Source: JBNJDW01 sp051745265
Lineage (GTDB): Bacteria; Pseudomonadota; Alphaproteobacteria; Micavibrionales; CSBR16-224
Assembly (NCBI GenBank): GCA_051745265.1
Contig: JBNJDW010000109.1
Location: 1-6,440 of the forward strand
Length of the DNA stretch: 6,440 bases
Direction: 5' to 3'
Part shown: one piece after another, positions 1 through 5,109 of the stretch
Layout of the letters: the number at the start of each line of letters is the position of its first letter
Position numbering within the stretch: position 1 is the first letter of the stretch
Notes under the pieces: generated by a model
What the model was told of the DNA's origin: nothing
Seen by the model: only the letters and a program-made list of their open reading frames with translations
Databases searched by the model: none
Made by a program: the position numbers and the translations under genes

Positions 1-6
1 ATTTAT

Positions 7-12
7 TCCTTA
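7..12 (-). promoter_or_regulatory. Possible ribosome binding site of a gene beyond the left edge
   Basis: Read on the minus strand, the 43 bases after the dprA stop contain TAAGGA, and only six bases remain before the window ends. That is a normal Shine-Dalgarno spacing for a start codon lying just outside. No hairpin followed by a T run is visible between dprA and the edge, so read-through into a further gene is plausible. In many alphaproteobacteria topA (DNA topoisomerase I) follows dprA. That identity is inference only, because no codon of the gene is visible. Confidence 0.3.
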
Positions 13-43
13 AACCAATCTTAGGCACAAATGGATCCGAAAA

Positions 44-1204
44 TCACCCTAAAATTATATTTATCCGGTTTCCGGGATGTCTTTCAACCCGTCCGGCCAA
101 TTCCAGCTCCAGTAAAATAGCCAGCACCAGCGCCGGCGGGCCGTCTATTTCACGGATAATTTCATCACAATGGACCGGTGTTGACGACAGGCAGTCCAGA
201 ATAGCACTGCGACATTCTGCCCGCTGATCATCAGAACATTGCGCGGCGGCATTGGCAATCGGCACGGGACTGCCCTGCCAGCCGGTATCATTGCCGCCTT
301 CGCGCAAGGGGAACAGGCGCTGGCTGCCCAGATCATTTAAAACATCGCGGCTGCCGGTGACAAGATGCGCGGCCTGATTTTTTAACAGGGCGTTGGTACC
401 GGCGGCGCGGGGATCCAGCGGTGATCCGGGGACGGCATAAACTTCGCGTCCGTAATCAAGCGCCATATTGGCGGTGATCAGTGATCCTGATTTCTGCGCG
501 GCTTCAATAACCAGCACGCCATAGGATAATCCGGCAATAATCCGGTTGCGTTTGGGGAAATGTCTGGCTTGCGGCTGGGTGCCCAGCGGGCTTTCGGCGA
601 CAAGCAGACCATATTCGGCGATCTGTTCATACAGGTCCTGATTTTCCTTTGGATAGACAACATCCAGCCCGCCGGCGATCACGGCAATTGTGCCATGCTC
701 AAGACCGGCTTTATGGGCGGCGGTATCAATGCCGCGGGCAAGACCTGAGATAATCGGATAGCCCTCAGCCCCGATATCATGGGCGAAACGTTCGGCCAGT
801 TTGCGGCCATTCAGGGAGGCGTTACGGGCGCCGACAATCGCCAGCCCCTGTTTTTGCAGCAGAGCGGTATCGCCCAGCACCGATAATACCGGCGGGGAAT
901 CTTCACAGGCGGCCAGATGGACGGGGTAGCGGGCATCTGATTTTATAATCAGCTCGCCTTTAAGTTTTTCGAGCTGTTTCAGTTCAGCCAGGGCATCTTT
1001 TTCCGGATAGGCGATCAGCGGTTTGGACCGGCCGCCGCGTTTGGCCATATCGGGCAGGGCGGCAAGGGCGCGTCCGGCGCTGCCGTAAAATTCGATTAGT
1101 TTGTTAAAGGTCACCGGGCCGATATTTTCAGTGCGGATCAATCGCAGCCAGTCAAGCCGGGTTTGCTGGTCGGTCTGTGATGCTGTCGGCTGATCGGGTT
1201 TCAT
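44..1204 (-). CDS. dprA: DNA-processing protein DprA (Smf)
   Basis: DprA binds single-stranded DNA in the cytoplasm and loads RecA on it during natural transformation; this is family knowledge. The 386-residue product has the full family layout. An N-terminal helical SAM-like region covers about residues 15-65. The Rossmann-like core covers about 85-290, with IVGARNAS (123-130), SGLARGIDTAAH (153-164), GGLDVVYPKEN (178-188), FPKRNRIIAGLS (216-227), SGSLITANMAL (239-249) and VPGSPLDPRAAGTN (258-271). A winged-helix-like C-terminal domain covers about 325-386. The stretch that usually reads GTN-LL-x-x-GA is GTNALLKNQAA here, so the usual Gly before Ala is Gln. The ATG overlaps the plsY stop in an ATGA, with AAAAGG about ten bases upstream, so translation is probably coupled to plsY. 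Many non-transformable bacteria carry dprA, so its presence does not prove competence. Identity is very secure. Confidence 0.97.
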   Translation of the reverse strand: MKPDQPTASQTDQQTRLDWLRLIRTENIGPVTFNKLIEFYGSAGRALAALPDMAKRGGRSKPLIAYPEKDALAELKQLEKLKGELIIKSDARYPVHLAACEDSPPVLSVLGDTALLQKQGLAIVGARNASLNGRKLAERFAHDIGAEGYPIISGLARGIDTAAHKAGLEHGTIAVIAGGLDVVYPKENQDLYEQIAEYGLLVAESPLGTQPQARHFPKRNRIIAGLSYGVLVIEAAQKSGSLITANMALDYGREVYAVPGSPLDPRAAGTNALLKNQAAHLVTGSRDVLNDLGSQRLFPLREGGNDTGWQGSPVPIANAAAQCSDDQRAECRSAILDCLSSTPVHCDEIIREIDGPPALVLAILLELELAGRVERHPGNRINIILG

Positions 1205-1893
1205 TCTTCTTCGACCTTTTTATTGCCGATCCGGCTTTCGGTACCGGCGATTAGGCGCTGGATATTGGTATAATGCCGGATCCAGACGGCAACAGTGATG
1301 AAGAAAACAACTAAAGTATGCTCTGGCGCCAGAAAGTGAAACAGGGTGGGCGCGGCGGCAAAAGAAATCAGCGCTGCGGCTGAGGAATACCGGAAGGCGG
1401 CCGCCAAAGACACCCACAAGGCGCAGATCAGAATGCCGATCGGCCAGGCCAGCGCCAGAAAAACACCAAGCGCGGTGGCCACGCCTTTGCCGCCTTTGAA
1501 TTTCAGCCAGACAGGGAAAATATGGCCCAGAATGGCGATAAAACCACAAACTGCGGCCAATGCGGGCAGGATCATATAGGCGGTCAGAACCGGCACGGCG
1601 CCTTTCAGACCATCAAGAAACAGGGTCAGGGCCGCGGGTTTTTTACCGCAGATACGCAGCATATTGGTCGCACCGATATTGCGCGATCCCTGCAGGCGAA
1701 TATCGCCAAAGCCCAGATAGTTGCATAAAAACAATCCAAAGGGGATAGACCCGAAAAGATAGCTGAAAATCAGTAACCCGCCCCAGAGAGATGCCGGCGC
1801 ATCACCGACGAAATGTGTTAGAAAGCTGTCCACAAATCTGTACCATTTTGTTAAAGATGGGGCGACTATGGCCGAGAATGATGCGGAATTCAA
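1201..1893 (-). CDS. plsY: Glycerol-3-phosphate acyltransferase PlsY
   Basis: PlsY is an inner-membrane enzyme that moves an acyl group from acyl-phosphate to glycerol-3-phosphate, the first step of phospholipid synthesis. The product is strongly hydrophobic with several membrane spans. It carries the family signatures GSIPFG (48-53), GSRNIGATN (69-77), KFKGGKGVAT (131-140, the glycine-rich loop) and RHYTNIQRLIAGTE (206-219). The first signature usually reads GSGNIGATN; the third residue is Arg here. The start is uncertain. The longest frame begins with TTG at 1893 and gives 230 residues, with about 38 ahead of the first membrane span, longer than usual for PlsY. A GTG at 1833 (codon 21) would give 210 residues and fits the family length better. 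Neither has a convincing Shine-Dalgarno at the right distance. The stop overlaps the dprA start by four bases. Confidence 0.95.
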   Translation of the reverse strand: MNSASFSAIVAPSLTKWYRFVDSFLTHFVGDAPASLWGGLLIFSYLFGSIPFGLFLCNYLGFGDIRLQGSRNIGATNMLRICGKKPAALTLFLDGLKGAVPVLTAYMILPALAAVCGFIAILGHIFPVWLKFKGGKGVATALGVFLALAWPIGILICALWVSLAAAFRYSSAAALISFAAAPTLFHFLAPEHTLVVFFITVAVWIRHYTNIQRLIAGTESRIGNKKVEEE

Positions 1894-1947
1894 TATTAAA
1901 TCAAATACAGGCGCACCGGCTTTGCTTAAACTCCAATCCTTTTAACG
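1894..1947 (-). other. Gap between pyrB and plsY (usual pyrC position)
   Basis: This is the only non-overlapping junction in the minus-strand gene string. It contains an AGGATTGGAG sequence (about 1932-1941) that looks like a ribosome binding site, but no start codon in the plsY frame lies within a suitable distance of it. No clear terminator hairpin or promoter is seen. In many alphaproteobacteria a dihydroorotase-like pyrC sits between pyrB and plsY; here there is no room for it. The unattached binding-site-like sequence could be a remnant of lost DNA, but 54 bases cannot show that. Confidence 0.4.
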
Positions 1948-2883
1948 CTAGCGCAGGACAAGATCCAGACAGGCCATACGGGTAAAGACGCCGTTTTCGA
2001 CCTGACGGGTGATCAGCGTCCGGTCGGCAAGGTCAGCGACCTCATCACTGATTTCAACGCCGCGGTTCATCGGGCCCGGATGCATGACCATGCAATGGGC
2101 CGGACATTGGTCAAGCCGCGCGCGGGTCAGGCTGTAAAGATTGATATATTTTTTAAAATCGATCTTCAGCGTGTTGGGCAGGCGCTCGCGCTGAATACGC
2201 AGCATCATGACAACATCGCTATCGGCAAGCGCCGCATCAAAATCATTATTGGTTTCGACATTCTGACATTCGGTATCCAGCAGATCATTGGGGCCGACAA
2301 AGCGCACCGTGGCGCCCAGCAGGGTTAACAGCCGGGCATTTGAATGGGCCACACGGCTGTGGCGCGTATCACCGCAAATGGTCACAGTCAGGCCGTTGAT
2401 ATCACCGAAATGCTGACGAATGGTCAGCGCATCAAGCAGGGCCTGCGTCGGATGTTCGGCAATACCGTCCCCGGCGTTCAGGACAGGGCAGGACATATGC
2501 CTTGCGGCAAAATTGGCAAAGCCGTCATCGGTATGGCGGACGACCAGCGCATCGGGCGCATAGGCGTTCAGCGTGACGCAAGTGTCAAAATCGCTTTCGC
2601 CTTTTTTGAGGGATGAGCCGTCTGCCGTCATCAAAACGAATTCACCGCCCAGCCGCTTGACCGCGATTTCAAAGGACAGCCGGGTCCGTGTTGAATTCTC
2701 CAGAAACAGACCAAGGATGATTTTGCCTTTTAATATTTGCGGTAAGGGGGCGTTGTTTTTGAAGCTATCGGCATAGGACTGGGCCTTATCCAGAATATCT
2801 TCAATCACCGGCAGATCGAGGCTGCTGATGCCGGTAATATTCTGCCGCATTTCAGGGTCCGGTATTTTAAGCGCCTGTGTCAT
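1948..2883 (-). CDS. pyrB: Aspartate carbamoyltransferase catalytic subunit PyrB
   Basis: PyrB joins carbamoyl phosphate and L-aspartate to make N-carbamoyl-L-aspartate, the committed step of pyrimidine synthesis in the cytoplasm. The 311-residue product has the carbamoyl phosphate signature STRTR (64-68) inside ENSTRTRLSFE, the SSLKKGES loop (90-97), HPTQALLD (144-151), GDTRHSRVA (171-179) and MHPGPMNRGVEI (267-278). The length is normal for a catalytic chain. The frame is open 12 codons further upstream to an ATG at 2919, but the ATG at 2883 is preferred: it has AAGGAG seven bases upstream, and the product then begins MTQALKIP, as a normal family member would. The start lies inside the end of the CoA-transferase gene (17-base overlap), suggesting co-transcription. 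No pyrI regulatory-subunit gene and no leader attenuator is visible nearby. Confidence 0.97.
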   Translation of the reverse strand: MTQALKIPDPEMRQNITGISSLDLPVIEDILDKAQSYADSFKNNAPLPQILKGKIILGLFLENSTRTRLSFEIAVKRLGGEFVLMTADGSSLKKGESDFDTCVTLNAYAPDALVVRHTDDGFANFAARHMSCPVLNAGDGIAEHPTQALLDALTIRQHFGDINGLTVTICGDTRHSRVAHSNARLLTLLGATVRFVGPNDLLDTECQNVETNNDFDAALADSDVVMMLRIQRERLPNTLKIDFKKYINLYSLTRARLDQCPAHCMVMHPGPMNRGVEISDEVADLADRTLITRQVENGVFTRMACLDLVLR

Positions 2884-4051
2884 CGAGCCACTCCTTAAGT
2901 ATTTCCTGTGTATGTTCACCGCATTTTGGTGGTGCGCGGTCGTAAGTCACCGGCGTTTTTGAAAAACGGACCGGATTTGCAATCAACTGGATGGGATCGG
3001 TGCTGTCGGGATGGTCCATTTCAACAACCATCTTACGGGCCGCGGCCTGCGGATGGGCAAACGCCTCGGCCACCGAATTTACGGGACCGCAGGGCACTTT
3101 GGCAGCACCAAGCTGTTCCAGCCATGTCTGTACTGTTTTCTGTTTAATCCGATCACGGATAAACGGCAAGAGTTTTTCGCGGTTTTTGACCCGGGCCGGA
3201 TTGGTGGCGTAATCGGGATGATCGCTGAGCTCTTGTAAATCAGCCGTTTGGCAAAACCGCTGAAACTGCGTGTCATTGCCAACCGCAAGGACAATAAAAC
3301 CGTCGGCGGCTTCAAAAGCTTCATAGGGCACAATGGTTGAATGGGCGTTGCCCATCCGCGGCGGGTTGTCGCCGCTGGTCAGGTAATATTGACCGACATT
3401 GGCCAGCCAGGCCAGCTGGGTTTCAAACAGGGAAATATCAATATGCTGGCCCTGACCGGTTTTTTCGCGGTGATAGAGGGCGGCGAGAATACCGTTCAGC
3501 ATATATTGCCCGGCCATAAGATCGGCAATGGCAACACCGGTTTTATAGGGCATGCCGTCTTCGGGTCCGGTTACGCTCATGATGCCGCCAACGGCCTGAA
3601 TCATAAAATCATAGCCCGATTGATCGGCGCAGGGGCCGGTCTGACCAAAACCGGTCAGAGAGGCGTAAATCAGACCGGGGCAACGGTCACTGAGCTGTTT
3701 ATAATCCAGCCCATAAGGCACAAGGCCGCCGGTTTTGTAGTTTTCGACCAGAATATCAGCCTGATCGATCAGTTTATGCAGTGTTTCAAGCCCCTGATCG
3801 GTTTTGAAATCTATTTCTATTGAACGTTTGCTGCGATTGGCGCACAGGTAATAGGCGCTTTCGCTGCTGTCGCTGCCATCGGGTTGTTTGACAAAAGGCG
3901 GCCCCCATTTACGGGTGTCATCGCCTGTGCCCGGTCGTTCGATTTTAATAACATCGGCGCCAAAATCGCCCAGAATCTGTGTTGCCGCAGGGCCAGCCAA
4001 TACCCGGCTGAGATCAACGACTTTCAGCCCTGCCAGAGGTTTTTGGGTCAT
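2867..4051 (-). CDS. CaiB/BaiF family (class III) CoA-transferase
   Basis: Family III CoA-transferases move CoA between carboxylic acids through an aspartyl intermediate. The 394-residue product opens with the typical LAGLKVVDLSRVLAGP and LGDFGADVIKIERPGTGDDTR. It continues with the NRSKRSI segment (72-78) and LTGFGQTGP (132-140). GYDFMIQAVGGIMSVTG follows, in which Asp148 is the expected catalytic residue. The end has the AKVPCGPVNS and HPQAAARKMV segments. These late segments resemble the succinyl-CoA:glutarate/dicarboxylate branch, but the acid cannot be fixed from sequence alone. The start at 4051 is chosen over an in-frame ATG at 4111 because GGGAG lies eight bases upstream and the start overlaps the prepilin peptidase stop in an ATGA. 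Its 3' end runs into pyrB. It has no obvious functional link to pilin processing or pyrimidine synthesis; a shared transcript is the simplest reading. Confidence 0.93.
   Translation of the reverse strand: MTQKPLAGLKVVDLSRVLAGPAATQILGDFGADVIKIERPGTGDDTRKWGPPFVKQPDGSDSSESAYYLCANRSKRSIEIDFKTDQGLETLHKLIDQADILVENYKTGGLVPYGLDYKQLSDRCPGLIYASLTGFGQTGPCADQSGYDFMIQAVGGIMSVTGPEDGMPYKTGVAIADLMAGQYMLNGILAALYHREKTGQGQHIDISLFETQLAWLANVGQYYLTSGDNPPRMGNAHSTIVPYEAFEAADGFIVLAVGNDTQFQRFCQTADLQELSDHPDYATNPARVKNREKLLPFIRDRIKQKTVQTWLEQLGAAKVPCGPVNSVAEAFAHPQAAARKMVVEMDHPDSTDPIQLIANPVRFSKTPVTYDRAPPKCGEHTQEILKEWLDDTGA
2891..2896 (-). promoter_or_regulatory. Shine-Dalgarno that sets the pyrB start
   Basis: Perfect AAGGAG on the minus strand, seven bases before the ATG at 2883. 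It lies within the coding sequence of the upstream CoA-transferase. It is the main reason for choosing the 311-residue PyrB over the 323-residue version starting at 2919. Confidence 0.85.
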
Positions 4052-4560
4052 TTGATAAGCTCCCACCATGAAACGCAATTCACTGTTGCGATGATCACTG
4101 TTGCCAGACATAGCCCGACCCCGGCCGGTACATTGACGGTCATCAGGCTGGTCTTTTTCCCGGTCCGGCTGTTTTCGATTTCACGCAAAATAAAGCCATG
4201 CACAATACCAAACAGCGCCCCGATCGACAAGACCAGCAGGACATCAGGCATACCCACGCCAAATCCGGCGGCGATCATGAGTTTTACATCGCCAAGACCG
4301 ACGCTGTCCTCCTGCGCCATCACGTGATTGGCGACAAAGCGCACGGCCAGCAAGAAAACCCCGCCGATAAAGCCGCCCAGAACGGCTTGCTCGACCGATA
4401 CGATTTTCCAGCCGGTCAGGCTGTGCCAGATCAGAAAACCGATCAACAGGGCCAGATTCAGAACATTGGGCAGAATGTAATATTTATGGTCAATCCAGGC
4501 CAGCGCACAAAGCAGCGCAAGACAAATCAAAAACACCGAAAATATAAGAAATAACATCAT
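4048..4560 (-). CDS. Prepilin peptidase, A24 family, short CpaA/TadV-like form
   Basis: A24 peptidases are inner-membrane aspartyl proteases that cut the leader from type IV prepilins. The 170-residue product is mostly hydrophobic, with about five or six membrane spans. It has both active-site motifs: WIDHKYYILPN with Asp24, and VGLGDVKLM (the GxGD motif) with Asp91. It lacks the N-terminal methyltransferase domain and zinc cysteines of PilD, so it matches the short forms used by Tad/Flp or type IVb pili. Whether it also methylates pilins cannot be told, but nothing suggests it. Two adjacent ATGs (4560 and 4557) are possible starts; no good Shine-Dalgarno precedes them and the leader is AT-rich. 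It heads the minus-strand gene string (ATGA overlap with the CoA-transferase) and is divergent from the receiver-secretin genes, whose pilus it probably serves. Confidence 0.9.
   Translation of the reverse strand: MMLFLIFSVFLICLALLCALAWIDHKYYILPNVLNLALLIGFLIWHSLTGWKIVSVEQAVLGGFIGGVFLLAVRFVANHVMAQEDSVGLGDVKLMIAAGFGVGMPDVLLVLSIGALFGIVHGFILREIENSRTGKKTSLMTVNVPAGVGLCLATVIIATVNCVSWWELIK
4060..4064 (-). promoter_or_regulatory. Shine-Dalgarno that sets the CoA-transferase start
   Basis: GGGAG (within GTGGGAG) on the minus strand, eight bases ahead of the ATG at 4051 and inside the end of the prepilin peptidase gene. It supports the short N-terminus MTQKPLAGLKV. The upstream in-frame ATGs would add residues with no counterpart in the family. 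Confidence 0.75.
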
Positions 4561-4609
4561 AAAATAAACAGACCGTATTGAATTTTAATGTTTTTAGCTT
4601 GATTGCGTG

Positions 4610-4639
4610 TTGCAAGATCGTTAAAGGTTATTATATACT
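4610..4639 (+). promoter_or_regulatory. Candidate promoter of the receiver-secretin genes
   Basis: TTGCAA (4610-4615) and TATACT (4634-4639) are separated by 18 bases. The -10 matches consensus at five of six positions and the -35 at four. Transcription would start near 4646, leaving a leader of roughly 65 bases before the ATG at 4711. Consensus matching by eye in AT-rich DNA is weak evidence. Confidence 0.4.
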
Positions 4640-4656
4640 AAACGGTAGGGGCTCAA
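4630..4656 (-). promoter_or_regulatory. Candidate promoter of the minus-strand gene string
   Basis: On the minus strand, TTGAGC (4656-4651) and a perfect TATAAT (4635-4630) are separated by 15 bases, shorter than ideal. The start would fall near 4623, about 60 bases before the prepilin peptidase ATG. The -10 overlaps the -10 proposed for the opposite direction, so the two promoters could not easily be occupied together. Confidence 0.4.
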
Positions 4657-4675
4657 AGATTTTTCTCTAATCTTT
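4655..4675. repeat. Perfect 7-base inverted repeat with 7-base spacer
   Basis: AAAGATT at 4655-4661 and AATCTTT at 4669-4675 are exact reverse complements around TTTCTCT. On the rightward transcript it would form a short AU-rich hairpin in the leader. As DNA it overlaps the leftward -35 and could be an operator. It is too weak to be a terminator, having few G-C pairs and no following T run of note. Confidence 0.5.
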
Positions 4676-4710
4676 TCCCGGGCTGAAGCTTTCATCTGGT
4701 TAACTCATTT

Positions 4711-5097
4711 ATGTCTACAACTGAAAAAAGCCAATTAAAACGCATACTTGTCGTGGAGGATAATGATTTTATCCGCACGCAGATCGCGCGTTATTTGAAG
4801 GCAGAGTCCTATGATGTCGTCGAAGCTGCTGATGGTAACGAAGCTCTTGAAAAGCTCGATAAAGCGGTCCATCTTGTTATTGTAGATGTCCGAATGGAAC
4901 CTATGGGCGGGTTCGATTTTATAAATATCATTCAAGGGTCCGGATATACGATACCTGTCGTTTTGGTCACGGGGGACCAAAACAGTGATTTGCTGGAACG
5001 GGCAGGTCAATACAAGGTCAGTTCGGTACTGTTAAAGCCGGTAAAAAAAGAACGTCTATTGACAATGGTCAGCCGCCTGCTGACGCGGGAAGGGTGA
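4711..5097 (+). CDS. Stand-alone CheY-like response regulator receiver protein
   Basis: This 128-residue protein is one receiver domain with no output domain. The phosphorylation site is complete: acidic pair Glu16-Asp17 in VVEDND, phospho-acceptor Asp59 in IVDVRMEPMGG, Thr87 in LVTGD, and Lys109 in LLKPV. The position three residues before Lys109, normally Tyr or Phe in the switch, appears to be Val106. Such proteins act by binding a partner when phosphorylated, or as phosphorelay carriers. No histidine kinase gene is in the window. The stop is followed after two bases by the secretin ATG, so the two are very likely co-transcribed. That suggests a role in controlling pilus assembly or activity, though the target is unknown. 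The ATG has no strong Shine-Dalgarno. The receiver fold is secure; the role is inference. Confidence 0.93.
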   Translation: MSTTEKSQLKRILVVEDNDFIRTQIARYLKAESYDVVEAADGNEALEKLDKAVHLVIVDVRMEPMGGFDFINIIQGSGYTIPVVLVTGDQNSDLLERAGQYKVSSVLLKPVKKERLLTMVSRLLTREG

Positions 5098-5109
5098 TTA
5101 TGCGGGGAG
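5088..5109 (+). promoter_or_regulatory. Two candidate ribosome binding sites for the secretin gene
   Basis: GGAAGG at 5088-5093, inside the end of the receiver gene, is six bases from the ATG at 5100. GGGGAG at 5104-5109 is five bases from a second in-frame ATG at 5115. The second match to the anti-Shine-Dalgarno is better, but the first start gives a more basic signal-peptide n-region. Both lead to the same mature lipoprotein. Confidence 0.5.

Larger units (their letters stand above)
4561..4710. other. Divergent intergenic region between peptidase and receiver genes
   Basis: AT-rich stretch of 150 bases with no gene. It holds the candidate start signals for both the leftward gene string and the rightward receiver-secretin pair, a 7-base inverted repeat, and a CCCGGG palindrome at 4677-4682. 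I looked for full CtrA-type TTAA-N7-TTAA boxes and a sigma-54 GG/GC pair and did not find a convincing one. Confidence 0.8.

Noticed and set aside
271..283. Gln in place of Gly in the DprA GTNxLLxxGA segment
   Set aside because: It is a single conservative-looking change in an otherwise complete DprA; it is recorded in the gene entry but not worth a separate claim. The coordinates given are residue numbers of DprA.
2884..2919. Twelve-codon N-terminal extension of PyrB from an ATG at 2919
   Set aside because: The ATG at 2883 has an AAGGAG at ideal spacing and gives a normal PyrB N-terminus; the extension would lie over that binding site.
3341..3823. 160-codon open frame on the plus strand, antisense to the CoA-transferase
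   Set aside because: It lies wholly opposite a gene with strong family motifs, and its translation shows no recognisable domain. Long antisense frames are expected opposite such coding sequence.
3884..4327. 147-codon plus-strand open frame across the CoA-transferase/peptidase junction
   Set aside because: It is antisense to two well-supported overlapping genes, has low-complexity composition and no recognisable domain.
4198..4554. 118-codon plus-strand open frame opposite the prepilin peptidase
   Set aside because: Its Gln/Lys/Asp-rich product is what the antisense of a hydrophobic membrane protein gives. The minus-strand frame has both catalytic Asp motifs.
4603..4615. TTGC/GCAA short inverted repeat near the plus-strand -35
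   Set aside because: Arms of only four bases are expected by chance and add nothing beyond the TTGCAA already noted.
4684..4694. TGAA-GCT-TTCA short inverted repeat before the receiver gene
   Set aside because: Four-base arms around a three-base centre are too short to support an operator or hairpin.
4585..4703. TTAA tetramers in the intergenic region as possible CtrA boxes
   Set aside because: None is paired with a second TTAA at the seven-base spacing, and isolated TTAA is common in AT-rich DNA.
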